From JANNRA01 sp031401035 (GTDB lineage Bacteria > Desulfobacterota > Binatia > HRBIN30 > CADEER01): 64,000 nt of DNA. The stretch spans positions 1-64,000 of the forward strand of contig JANNRA010000202.1 in assembly GCA_031401035.1 (NCBI GenBank), written 5' to 3'. Below, piece after piece: positions 42,474-50,618 of this stretch. The translations under genes were made by a program, and so were the position numbers. The notes beneath the pieces were generated by a model. It saw only the letters and a list, made by a program, of their open reading frames with translations, ran no database searches and had not been told where the DNA came from. Each line of letters begins with the position of its first letter. Position 1 is the first letter of the stretch.

Positions 42474-42947
42474 ATGATGCAGCACGCGACCATCGACCGA
42501 ATGATGAACGACCCCGGCGTCAACGACGACGGCCCGCTCAGCGCGCCCTACGTACGCGAGCAGCTCCAGGAGCTGCTCGGCGGCAGGCAGGCCGACGTGG
42601 CCGGCGCGCCCGAGCGCGCGCTGATGCACGCCATGTTGCAGGACGCCGTCATGTGCCTGATCGGCGAAGCGGCGCCGGCGAGCGATCGCGAGCGGCTGGC
42701 GGCCGACGCCCGCTACTGGGTCGAATCGCATTCGCGCGAGTGGGTGTTCGCCTTCGAGAGCGTCTGCGACGGTCTCGGCATCGACGCCGACTGGGCGCGT
42801 CGCCGGTTACTGGCGATCGCCGACACGCGCCGTTCGACGGCGACGCAGGGCTGCGCGCTGCGTTCGTTGCGCAAGGGCGGCAGCCGCCGCCGCCGCGCCA
42901 TCCACTACATGGGCAGCCGCCGCGGCAGCGTCGCCGACCCGGTCTGA
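42474..42947 (+). CDS. Hypothetical protein
   Basis: A 157-residue protein from ATG 42474 with GGGAGG nine bases upstream, which makes it a real gene. Residues ~20-110 are helical (PYVREQLQELLGG, ALMHAMLQDAVMCLIGEAA, DARYWVESHSREWVFAFESVCDGLGID). The C-terminal 40 residues are very basic (RKGGSRRRRAIHYMGSRRG), which suggests nucleic-acid binding. The helical core looks like a phage/plasmid-type small protein with a DARYWVES segment, but I cannot name a family. It lies 47 bases before the ABC transporter gene on the same strand and has a low-level resemblance to nothing else in the window. Confidence 0.65.
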   Translation: MMQHATIDRMMNDPGVNDDGPLSAPYVREQLQELLGGRQADVAGAPERALMHAMLQDAVMCLIGEAAPASDRERLAADARYWVESHSREWVFAFESVCDGLGIDADWARRRLLAIADTRRSTATQGCALRSLRKGGSRRRRAIHYMGSRRGSVADPV

Positions 42948-42994
42948 TCACCGGCGTGGTTGCCTGAGCGCGGCGGCGCCGATAATGGCGCCGC

Positions 42995-44740
42995 ATGGCA
43001 GACGACCGCTCCGCCTCCGCGCTCTCCCGTCCGTTCGCGCGCGACCTCTGGCGTCTGGTTCGCATCTACTGGACCTCGCCGGAGGCCGCGCGCGGCGGCA
43101 GCCTGCTCACCGGCGCCGTCGCGCTGGAGCTGCTCGCCGTCTTTGGCAACGTCCAGGTGGCGCGCACCAGCGCGTACGTCGTCGACGTGCTCGCGCAGCG
43201 CGACGTTGGCGCGTTCTTCGGCGCCGTCGGCCTCGCGGCCGGCGCCCTGTTGCTGACGCTCTTCGCCTCGGTCTTCCGGCTCTTCGTCCGTCAGGTGCTG
43301 GAGATCCGCTGGCGCAAGCATCTCACCGCTGACTACCTGCGCCGTTGGGTGAACCCGCAGGCCTTCTGGCAGGGGGAGCTGTACGGCGCCGAGATGGACA
43401 ACCCCGACCAGCGCATCGCCGAGGACATCCGCACCTTCGTCGCCAGCGCGCTCGGCCTGTCGCTGTCGCTGCTCTCCGCCGTCGTCGCCCTGTTCTCCTT
43501 CGGCGGCATCCTGTGGGCGCTGTCGCGCGACTGGCCGATGACCGTCGGCCGCGTCCACTTCCACATCCCGGGCATGATGATGTGGCTCGCCATTGTCTAC
43601 GCCGCGCTGGCGATGTGGGTGACGCACCTGGTCGGCCGCAAGCTGGTGCCGATCAACTACGACCGCCTGCGCTGCGAAGCCGACTTCCGCTACGGCCTGG
43701 TGCGCTTCCGCGATCACCTCGAGCCGGTGGCCCTGTCGCGCGGGGAAGCGCACGAACGGCAGAGCCTGGCGGCGCGCTTCGAGTGCGTGGTGGCCAACTG
43801 GTGGCGCCTGATCGTCGCCCAGCGTGATCTGTCGCTGCTGACCATGGGGGTCTCGCAGGCCAACGGCATCGTGCCGATGCTCGCCGCGGCACCGTCGTAC
43901 TTCGCCGGCTCGCTGTCGCTCGGCGCCGTCACGCAGGTCGGCTTCGCCTACGGTCAGGTGTCGGGCGCCCTGACCTGGTTCGTCAACGCCTACCAGGAGA
44001 TCGCCATGTGGCGCGCCAGCATCGTCCGCCTGTCGGCGTTTGCCGACGTGATGGAGAAGACCGAGGTGACGCTGCGCAGCGGCGAGCGGGTGCGCCTGGT
44101 CGCCGATGGCGGCGGCGCACTGGCGCTGGAGGGGCTGGCGCTGAGCTTTCCCGACGGCCGCCCGCTGCTGCAGGCGGTCAGCGCCCGCGTCGCACCGGGC
44201 GACCAGGTCGCCGTCGTCGGGCCGACCGGCTCCGGCAAGACGACCCTCATCCGCGCCATCGCCGGCCTGTGGCCGTTCGGGCGCGGCTGCATCGAATTGC
44301 CCAGCACAGCGCGCGTCCATTTCCTGCCCTCGCGGCCGTTTCTGCCCGACGGCACGCTGCGCACCGTCGTCTCCTATCCGTCCGACGACGGCACGTTCTC
44401 CGACGACGCCATCCGCGCGGCGCTGCGCCTCTGCGATCTCGCCGTGCTGGTCGATCGCCTCGACCACAGCGAGCAGTGGCACCAGCGCCTGTCGCTGGCC
44501 GAACAGCAGCGCCTGGCGCTGGCACGCCTGCTGGTGCACGAACCGGAGTTCGTCTTCCTCGACGAGGCGACCTCGGCCCTCGACGAGGACATGGAGGCGC
44601 GCGCCTTCGCCATGCTGCGCGAGCGCCTGCCGAAGGCGGCGGTGCTCACCATTGCGCACCGCCCGAGCGTCGCCAATTACCACACCACGCAGTGGACCCT
44701 GACCCCGCACGACGACACCGGGGCGGTGCTGGCGGTGTGA
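42995..44740 (+). CDS. SbmA/YddA-type ABC transporter (fused permease and ATPase)
   Basis: A 581-residue protein. Residues ~20-330 hold about six transmembrane helices with the family pattern RWRKHLTADYLRRWVNPQAFW and NPDQRIAEDIRTFV. Residues ~370-575 are the ATPase: Walker A VGPTGSGKTTL (about residue 409), Walker B FVFLDEATSALDE and the switch His in TIAHRPSV. The signature motif is LSLAEQQR where the family normally has LSLGEQQR, a Gly to Ala change next to the nucleotide. The nearest known proteins export or import peptides, or handle vitamin B12 and fatty acyl compounds. It works as a homodimer in the inner membrane. No partner gene is evident; the substrate is unknown. Confidence 0.9.
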   Translation: MADDRSASALSRPFARDLWRLVRIYWTSPEAARGGSLLTGAVALELLAVFGNVQVARTSAYVVDVLAQRDVGAFFGAVGLAAGALLLTLFASVFRLFVRQVLEIRWRKHLTADYLRRWVNPQAFWQGELYGAEMDNPDQRIAEDIRTFVASALGLSLSLLSAVVALFSFGGILWALSRDWPMTVGRVHFHIPGMMMWLAIVYAALAMWVTHLVGRKLVPINYDRLRCEADFRYGLVRFRDHLEPVALSRGEAHERQSLAARFECVVANWWRLIVAQRDLSLLTMGVSQANGIVPMLAAAPSYFAGSLSLGAVTQVGFAYGQVSGALTWFVNAYQEIAMWRASIVRLSAFADVMEKTEVTLRSGERVRLVADGGGALALEGLALSFPDGRPLLQAVSARVAPGDQVAVVGPTGSGKTTLIRAIAGLWPFGRGCIELPSTARVHFLPSRPFLPDGTLRTVVSYPSDDGTFSDDAIRAALRLCDLAVLVDRLDHSEQWHQRLSLAEQQRLALARLLVHEPEFVFLDEATSALDEDMEARAFAMLRERLPKAAVLTIAHRPSVANYHTTQWTLTPHDDTGAVLAV

Positions 44741-44859
44741 GCGCGCCTGCCATTGCGGGCCGCGCTCAGCGCGTGCCGCGCAGGTCAATGATGCCCCGGT
44801 GCCCCTAGGCGCGCGCCGCGGATGCGCTATAACCGGGACACACAAAGGAGCGCGACGAC

Positions 44860-45102
44860 ATGGGCATCATCTGGAGCATCATCATCGGCTTGGTCATCGG
44901 CGTGGTTGCCAAGTTCGTCCACCCCGGCAAGGAGGACCTCGGCCTGGTCGTCACCGCCCTGCTCGGCATCGGCGGGTCGCTGATCGCCACCTTCCTCGGC
45001 CAGGCGATCGGCTGGTACCAACCCGGCCAGGGCGCCGGCTTCATCGGCGCGGTGGTCGGCGCAGTCCTCCTCCTGGCCATCTACAGCCGCACGCGCCGCT
45101 GA
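44860..45102 (+). CDS. GlsB/YeaQ/YmgE-family small membrane protein
   Basis: An 80-residue protein with three hydrophobic segments: IIWSIIIGLVIGVVAK, LGLVVTALLGIGGSLIATFLG and FIGAVVGAVLLLAIYS. It matches the transglycosylase-associated (GlsB) family, which is stress-induced in many bacteria and of unknown biochemical role. AAGGAG lies upstream of ATG 44860. It stands alone. Confidence 0.92.
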   Translation: MGIIWSIIIGLVIGVVAKFVHPGKEDLGLVVTALLGIGGSLIATFLGQAIGWYQPGQGAGFIGAVVGAVLLLAIYSRTRR

Positions 45103-45141
45103 CCGGCGGCTGACAGATCCTCGTCACACGCCCAATTTTCG

Positions 45142-45170
45142 TTGACACACTTATTCATCTGAACAAATAT
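45142..45170 (+). promoter_or_regulatory. Probable promoter of the TetR gene
   Basis: TTGACA at 45142-45147, then 17 bases to AAATAT at 45165-45170, in an AT-rich patch that stands out from its surroundings. TTCA-TC-TGAA between the boxes is a small palindrome where the TetR protein could bind its own promoter. It lies 8 bases before the TetR start, so the leader is very short. Confidence 0.45.
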
Positions 45171-45178
45171 CCGGCGCC

Positions 45179-45910
45179 ATGCCGGTTCCCGTTCCCGCCG
45201 TGCGCCGCCAACCGCGCGGCCTCGACACCCGCCAGCGCATCGTTGCGGTCGCCCTGGCGGCCTTTGCCGACCTCGGCTACGACGGCGCGACGACGCGCGA
45301 CATCGCCGCGCGCGCCGGCGTCAATCAGGGCCTGATCACCTACCACTTCGCCGGCAAACTGGCCTTGTGGCAGGCGGCGGTGGACGACATCTTCGCCCGC
45401 CTCGGGGCCCACTTCGCGGCGCACGCGACGGCGCTCGTCGACGCCGACGCGGTGACGCGTCTGCGCCTGCTGGTGCGCCACTACGTGCGCTTCGCCGCCG
45501 CCCACCCCGAGATGCACCGCCTGATGATGCAGGAGGGCAAGCACGACGGGCCGCGCATGCAGTGGCTGGTCGATCGCCACGTCGCGCCGCTGTACGCGCA
45601 GACCCGCCCGCTCCTCGCCGCGGCGCAGCGCCTCGGCGCGGTGCCGGCGGCGCCGGTGGCGCACCTGTACTACATCCTCGTCGGCGCCGTCGCGCACCTC
45701 TTCGTCGTCGCCCCCGAGTTCCGCCGTCTCACCGGTAGCGACCCGCTGCGCGCGCGGGCGATCGAGACCCACGCCGACGCGATCGCGGCGCTCCTCTTCG
45801 GTCCGCCGCTGGCCCCGGCGGCGGGCGCTGCGAGCCGGCCACCGCCGGCCAGCAGGCGCACGCCGAGAAGCGCGGAAAATGCGACGCGGACAACGAGGCG
45901 CAGGCGATGA
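45179..45910 (+). CDS. TetR/AcrR-family transcriptional regulator
   Basis: A 243-residue protein. Residues ~15-60 form the TetR helix-turn-helix (RIVAVALAAFADLGYDGATTRDIAARAGVNQGLITYHFAG, read in pieces). The remainder is a helical ligand-binding domain (HYVRFAAAHPEMHRLMMQEGKH, a TetR_C-like segment). The C-terminal 35 residues are Pro/Arg/Ser-rich and probably disordered. It is followed after 10 bases by the flavin hydroxylase, so it likely regulates the aromatic degradation genes in response to a substrate or ring-cleavage product. It may also regulate itself through the palindrome in its promoter. Confidence 0.9.
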   Translation: MPVPVPAVRRQPRGLDTRQRIVAVALAAFADLGYDGATTRDIAARAGVNQGLITYHFAGKLALWQAAVDDIFARLGAHFAAHATALVDADAVTRLRLLVRHYVRFAAAHPEMHRLMMQEGKHDGPRMQWLVDRHVAPLYAQTRPLLAAAQRLGAVPAAPVAHLYYILVGAVAHLFVVAPEFRRLTGSDPLRARAIETHADAIAALLFGPPLAPAAGAASRPPPASRRTPRSAENATRTTRRRR

Positions 45911-45920
45911 GGCGCGGGAA

Positions 45921-47546
45921 ATGAGCGGCGCGCCGGCGCCGGTGTCGGTGGCGATCGTCGGCGCCGGGCCGGTCGGCCTGACGCTGGCCAACCTGCTCGG
46001 CACCTACGGGGTCGACACCGTGCTGCTCGAGCGCAACACCGCCACGGTCGAGGAGCCGCGCGCCATCGCCATCGACGCCGAGTCGCTGCGCACCATGCAG
46101 GCCATCGACCGCTATGCGGACCTGGCGCCGGATCTGCTGCTCGGCTTCGCGGTCGACTACGTCAACGGCCGCGGCACGCGCCTCTTCGGCGTCGACCTCG
46201 GACCGACGCCCTACGGACACGCGCAGCAGAACTCCTTCGACCAGCCGTGGCTCGAACGCATCCTGGCCGATGGGTTGCCGCGCTTCCCGCACGTCGCGGC
46301 GCGCTTCGGGCACGTCGTCGAGGCGGTCGAGGCCGGCGTCGACACCGTCCTGGTGCGCGGCCGCCGCGCTGACGGCGTCGCCTTCACGGTCGCGGCGCGC
46401 TACGTCGTCGCCTGCGATGGCGGCCGCTCGCCGATCCGGCAGGGGCTCGGCATCGCCATGCGCGGCCGCACCGCGCCGCAACGCTGGCTGGTGATCGATA
46501 CCGTCGACCCGCACCTCGCCGAGGCGCTGCCCTGCCGTTTCTTCTGCGACCCCCGCCGCCCCGGCATGACGCTGCGCAAGCAACGCCAGAAGCGGCGGTG
46601 GGAGTGGATGCTGATGGACGGCGAAGCGGAGGCCGACCTGCTCGACGACGGCATGATCCAACGCCTCCTGGCGCCCCATACCCGCCCCGCGCAGGTGCGC
46701 ATCGAGCGCAAGTGCGTCTACACCTTCCATTCGCTGGTCGCCGACCGCTATCGCGCCGGGAGGGTGCTCCTCGCCGGCGACGCGGCGCACATGATGCCGC
46801 CCTTCGCCGGCCAGGGGATGAACGGCGGCGTCCGCGACGCCGCCAACCTGGCCTGGAAGCTGGCTCTGGTGACGCGCGGCCAGGCCGGGGCGGCGCTGCT
46901 CGACAGCTACGAGCTCGAGCGCCGCAAGCACGTCATGGCGGCGACCGCGCTGGCCAACCAGCTCGGTGACCTGATCCAGCCGACCAGCCGCCTGCGCGCG
47001 GCGCTGCGCGATGCCTTCTTCTTCGCCGTGCGCCACACGCCGGGCGGCCAGCGCTTCCTTGACCGCCAGTTGATGGGCACCCTGCGCGCGCCGCGCCTGC
47101 GCGACGGCGTCTTCGTGCCGCCGCGGGGTGCGACCGCGGCGGCACCAAGTCTGGGCGGGCAGATGATCGTCCAGCCCGATGTGCGCGGCGCCGATGGAAC
47201 ACTGCGGCCGTTCGACGCCGTGCTCGGCGCCTGGTTCGCGGTCGTCGGCTACGACGCCGATCCGGCGCAGGCCCTCGACGCCGCGGCGCGTCAGGCCTGG
47301 CAGGCCCTCGGCGCCCGCTTCGTCCACGTCGTGCCGCGCGGCGGGGCGGCGGCCGGCAGCGCGGTCGAAGACGCCAGCGGCGCCCTCGGCGCCTGGTTCG
47401 ACACCGGCCGCGCTCGCTTCGTCGCCGTCCGCCCGGACCGCTTCTGCGCCGCCGCGTTCAGCGCCGCCGCCGCCGTCGCGGCGGCGAGCGAGTTCACCGC
47501 GCTGCTGTGTGGTCACCGGCTGGAGGGATCCCCCGCATGCGCCTGA
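45921..47546 (+). CDS. FAD-dependent aromatic hydroxylase (MhpA-type monooxygenase)
   Basis: A 541-residue flavoprotein. VAIVGAGPVGLTLANLLG is the dinucleotide-binding start, with ALLER-like VLLERNTATVEEPRA, the DG motif region VACDGGRSPIRQGLG and the flavin-binding LLAGDAAHMMPPFAGQGMNGGVRDAANLAWK, typical of class A hydroxylases. It resembles 3-(3-hydroxyphenyl)propionate hydroxylase, which adds a hydroxyl group to make a catechol using NAD(P)H and O2. The C-terminal ~120 residues are the thioredoxin-like domain of this subfamily. I chose ATG 45921 rather than 45879, since the first 14 residues of the longer form are low complexity. It overlaps the dioxygenase gene by 10 bases. Confidence 0.9.
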   Translation: MSGAPAPVSVAIVGAGPVGLTLANLLGTYGVDTVLLERNTATVEEPRAIAIDAESLRTMQAIDRYADLAPDLLLGFAVDYVNGRGTRLFGVDLGPTPYGHAQQNSFDQPWLERILADGLPRFPHVAARFGHVVEAVEAGVDTVLVRGRRADGVAFTVAARYVVACDGGRSPIRQGLGIAMRGRTAPQRWLVIDTVDPHLAEALPCRFFCDPRRPGMTLRKQRQKRRWEWMLMDGEAEADLLDDGMIQRLLAPHTRPAQVRIERKCVYTFHSLVADRYRAGRVLLAGDAAHMMPPFAGQGMNGGVRDAANLAWKLALVTRGQAGAALLDSYELERRKHVMAATALANQLGDLIQPTSRLRAALRDAFFFAVRHTPGGQRFLDRQLMGTLRAPRLRDGVFVPPRGATAAAPSLGGQMIVQPDVRGADGTLRPFDAVLGAWFAVVGYDADPAQALDAAARQAWQALGARFVHVVPRGGAAAGSAVEDASGALGAWFDTGRARFVAVRPDRFCAAAFSAAAAVAAASEFTALLCGHRLEGSPACA

Positions 47547-48640
47547 GCGACCGCGAGCGCGCCGAGCTGGCGCGTGGGCGTGCCGACGATCCGGTCATCA
47601 AGGTCGTCGACCTCGCCTACGTCATGTTCGAGAAGCCCGATCTCGCCGTCAGCGAGCGCTTCCTCGCCGACTTCGGCCTGCTGCCGGCCGGCCGCGTCGG
47701 CACGGCGCTCTTCCTGCGCGGCTACGGCGGCGACGCCTACTGCTACGTCGCGCAGCCGGGGACGACCGCGCGCTTCGTAGGTTTCGCCCTGCGCGCCGCG
47801 GCCGCCGCCGACCTCTATCGCGTCGCGGCGCTCCCCGGTGCCTCGGCGGTGGAGGCCATCGACGCGCCGGGCGGCGGCCGCCGCGTCCGCCTGCGCGCGC
47901 CGCACGGCTTCGAGGTGCACGTCGTGCACGGCATCGCCGCCGTCGCACCGACACCGCTGCGGCCGCCGCTGCAGGTCAACTTCGCCGCCGACAAGCCGCG
48001 CGCCAACGCCGCGCAGCGGCCGCCGGCCGGGCCGGCGCAGGTGCATCGCCTCGGCCACGTCGTCATGCAGGCCGTGCACCATAGCCGCACGCTGTCCTGG
48101 CTGCTGCGCACCTTCGGCTTCATCGTCTCCGACTACCAGCTGCTGGCGCGCGCCCCCGAGGCGGGGCCGGTGGTCGCATTCCTGCGCTGCGATCTCGGCG
48201 CGACGCCCGCCGATCATCACAGCGTCGCCCTCGGCGCCGGCTTCGCCGACGCCTTCGAGCATGCCGCCTTCGAGGTGCAGGACCTCGACGCGGTAGCTCT
48301 CGGCGGGGAGCACCTGCGCCGCCAGGGGTGGAAGCACGCCTGGGGCATCGGCCGCCACATTCTCGGCAGCCAGCTGTTCGATTACTGGCGCGATCCAGAC
48401 GGGCAGATGGTCGAGCACTACGCCGACGGCGACCGCTTCGACGCCGCGGCGCCGACCGGCCGTAGCGACTTCGGCCGCGACAGCCTGGCGCAGTGGGGCC
48501 CGCCGCTACCGAAGGACTTCATCGACACCGCGCTATCGCCGCGCAAAGCGCTGCAACTCGTCGCCGCCCTCGCCCGCAGCGAGGACCTCACCCTGCGCAA
48601 GCTGCGGGCGATGGCCGGTGCCGTGGCGGCAGGGCGCTAG
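47537..48640 (+). CDS. Extradiol ring-cleavage dioxygenase (VOC superfamily)
   Basis: A 367-residue two-domain VOC protein. The first domain begins VIKVVDLAYVMFEKPDL and the second RLGHVVMQAVHHSRTLSWLL. Iron ligands are suggested by the His in LGHVV, the His-rich DHHSVAL segment and the Glu in GQMVEHYADGD. It would cleave a catechol next to the ring hydroxyls to give a coloured semialdehyde or dienoate. It is a type I extradiol enzyme, unlike MhpB (type III). ATG 47537 lies inside the end of the hydroxylase gene, with GGAGGG upstream, so the two are translationally coupled. The substrate is a substituted catechol, precise identity unknown. Confidence 0.88.
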   Translation: MRLSDRERAELARGRADDPVIKVVDLAYVMFEKPDLAVSERFLADFGLLPAGRVGTALFLRGYGGDAYCYVAQPGTTARFVGFALRAAAAADLYRVAALPGASAVEAIDAPGGGRRVRLRAPHGFEVHVVHGIAAVAPTPLRPPLQVNFAADKPRANAAQRPPAGPAQVHRLGHVVMQAVHHSRTLSWLLRTFGFIVSDYQLLARAPEAGPVVAFLRCDLGATPADHHSVALGAGFADAFEHAAFEVQDLDAVALGGEHLRRQGWKHAWGIGRHILGSQLFDYWRDPDGQMVEHYADGDRFDAAAPTGRSDFGRDSLAQWGPPLPKDFIDTALSPRKALQLVAALARSEDLTLRKLRAMAGAVAAGR

Positions 48641-48670
48641 CCGCGCCCTCCACTTTCCAAGGAGATTGCG

Positions 48671-49630
48671 ATGCCAACCAAAGTCATCCGCTACCAACGC
48701 TGCGACGCCGCGCCCACCTGGGGCGTCGTGCACGACGGCCGCATCACGCCGCTGGCCGGCGGGTTCGCCACCACCGGCGACTTCCTGCGCGGCGGCGCCG
48801 GTGCCGCCCGCGCGGTGACGCCCACCGGCAGCCTCGCCGTCGCCGACGTCGAGGTGTTGTGCCCGATCACCCGCAACCAGCAGTTCATCTGCCAGGGCAT
48901 CAACTACCGCAGCCACATGCGCGAGTCCGGCCTCGATCCCGACGCGCCCGGCTTCAACATGATCTTCCGCAAGGCGTCGTCGTGCCTGGCGCCGCCCGAC
49001 ACCGACATCGTGCGCCCGCCGCATGTACGACTGCTCGACTACGAGGTCGAGATCGGCCTCGTCGTCGGCGTCGAGGTGAGCGCGCCGCGCCAGGTGACGC
49101 CCGACAATCTGCACCAGGTCGTCGCCGCGCTGGTGCTCGTCAACGACGTCAGCGCCCGCGACGTGCAGTTGCCGCAGACGCAGTTCTACAAGGGCAAGAG
49201 CTACCGCACCTTCGGGCCGGTCGGGCCGTACCTGACGCTGGTCGACGCCGCCGATCTGGCGCGCTTCGCGGCACTGCGCCTGCGTCTGTGGGTGAACGAC
49301 CAGCCGCGCCAGGACAGTCTGGCGAGCGACATGGTACATCTGCCGGCGCCGACACTGAGCGAGCTCTCCGGGCTGCAGGATCTCTTCCCGGGCGATCTGA
49401 TCGCCACCGGCACGCCCGGTGGGTGCGCCCTGCAGGCGCCCGGCCGGGCGGTACAGTTCCTCGCCGGCTTTCTTCCCGAGCACGTGAAGTGGGGAAACTT
49501 CATCAAAATGAACGCCGCCAATCCGCGCTTCCTCAAGCCCGGCGACCGCCTGCGCGCCGCCATCGCCACCGATGACGGGGCGCTGGACCTCGGCGAGCAG
49601 CACAACGTCGTGGTGGCCGGCAGCAGCTGA
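48671..49630 (+). CDS. Fumarylacetoacetate-hydrolase-family protein
   Basis: A 319-residue protein. GINYRSHMRESG is the family His/substrate-binding start, LLDYEVEIGLVVG holds the E-x-E metal ligands, NDVSARDVQ supplies the third acidic ligand, and DLIATGTPGG is the conserved end. FAH-fold enzymes cut C-C bonds in beta-diketo or semialdehyde products, or decarboxylate them. After the hydroxylase and extradiol dioxygenase it would process the ring-cleavage product. AAGGAG lies before ATG 48671. It ends the meta-cleavage operon; aldolase and dehydrogenase genes for the last steps are not in the window. Confidence 0.9.
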   Translation: MPTKVIRYQRCDAAPTWGVVHDGRITPLAGGFATTGDFLRGGAGAARAVTPTGSLAVADVEVLCPITRNQQFICQGINYRSHMRESGLDPDAPGFNMIFRKASSCLAPPDTDIVRPPHVRLLDYEVEIGLVVGVEVSAPRQVTPDNLHQVVAALVLVNDVSARDVQLPQTQFYKGKSYRTFGPVGPYLTLVDAADLARFAALRLRLWVNDQPRQDSLASDMVHLPAPTLSELSGLQDLFPGDLIATGTPGGCALQAPGRAVQFLAGFLPEHVKWGNFIKMNAANPRFLKPGDRLRAAIATDDGALDLGEQHNVVVAGSS

Positions 49631-49733
49631 ATCGGGGCTCGCGATCTCCTCACCCTGGCGCCGCGTTGCACCTGCACCGGGTATGGTCTCGCATGGGCAG
49701 CGCGATCGACACGGCGCCCCTCGACGGTCCTTT

Positions 49734-49816
49734 TGGAGGGCGCCGCCCCGTCGGCGCCTGTTGAATGGGACGCGCGAGCCTCAGTTCAACAGGCGCCGAC
49801 GGGGCGGCGCCCTCCA
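49734..49816. repeat. Perfect 32-bp inverted repeat, GC-rich palindromic element
   Basis: Left arm TGGAGGGCGCCGCCCCG...CCTGTTGAA (49734-49765) and an exact complementary right arm (49785-49816) around a 19-base spacer. Partial copies are at 23120-23154 and 41114-41194. It lies between the FAH gene and the sulfite-oxidase-like gene. REP-like in size and placement. No transposase is nearby. Confidence 0.85.
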
Positions 49817-49885
49817 GCGTGCGCGGATACCGCCGCGGCGGCGGCTGTCGATTTCAGTGACGCCCGCCGCTAGGCTTCGGCGCGT

Positions 49886-50593
49886 ATGTCCGACTCAGAC
49901 GACACCCGCGACCGCATCGTCGCCGCGCGGCTGAAGCTGCGGGCGCGCTTTCTCGATCGCATGCAGGCGACGCCGGCGGCGGCGGATGCCGCGCCGCAGG
50001 GCACTGGGCCGCCGAACCGGCACGGCATGCCGAAGCTGCCGGTCGGCCAGACCGCCACCGCGCCCGGCAAGTGGCCGGTCCTGGATCTCGGCGTGCACCC
50101 GTTGGTGCCGCTGCACCACTGGACGCTGGTCGTCGACGGCGCCTGCCGGGCGCCGCAGCGGCTCGACTGGCAGGCGTTTTGCGCCCTCGAGCAGGTCGAC
50201 GACGTGAGCGACTTCCACTGCGTCACCGGCTGGTCGCGGCTCGACGTGCCGTGGCGCGGCGTGCGCCTGTCGACGGTGCTGGCGCTGGCCGAGCCCGAGG
50301 ACGACGCCGAGGCGGTGCTCTGTCACGCGCGCGACAGCTACACCACCAACCTGCCGCTTGCCGAGGCGCTGAAGGACGACGTGCTGCTGGTGCACGGCGC
50401 CGACGGCCAGCCCCTGCCGCGCGAGCACGGTGGCCCGGTGCGCGTCATCACGCCGCAGCTGTACGCCTGGAAGGGCGCCAAGTGGATCACCCGCCTCGAA
50501 CTGCTGCGCCAGGACCAACGCGGTTTCTGGGAAGAGCGCGGCTACTCGAACAGCGCCCATCCGTGGCGCAACGACCGCTATTCCGGCGCATGA
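49886..50593 (+). CDS. Sulfite-oxidase-like molybdopterin oxidoreductase
   Basis: A 235-residue protein with the SUOX fold. WTLVVDGACRAPQRLDWQAF begins the Moco-binding domain, SDFHCVTGWSR contains the molybdenum-ligating cysteine (C112), HGGPVRVITPQLYAWKGAKWI is the conserved core, and FWEERGYSNSAHPW the end. No signal peptide or TAT motif is visible, so it is probably cytoplasmic, unlike MsrP. Small stand-alone proteins of this type are common and their substrates unknown. ATG 49886. It lies 25 bases upstream of the sulfotransferase start. Confidence 0.9.
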   Translation: MSDSDDTRDRIVAARLKLRARFLDRMQATPAAADAAPQGTGPPNRHGMPKLPVGQTATAPGKWPVLDLGVHPLVPLHHWTLVVDGACRAPQRLDWQAFCALEQVDDVSDFHCVTGWSRLDVPWRGVRLSTVLALAEPEDDAEAVLCHARDSYTTNLPLAEALKDDVLLVHGADGQPLPREHGGPVRVITPQLYAWKGAKWITRLELLRQDQRGFWEERGYSNSAHPWRNDRYSGA

Positions 50594-50618
50594 GGGCGGC
50601 GCGATCGGGGCGCCGCTG

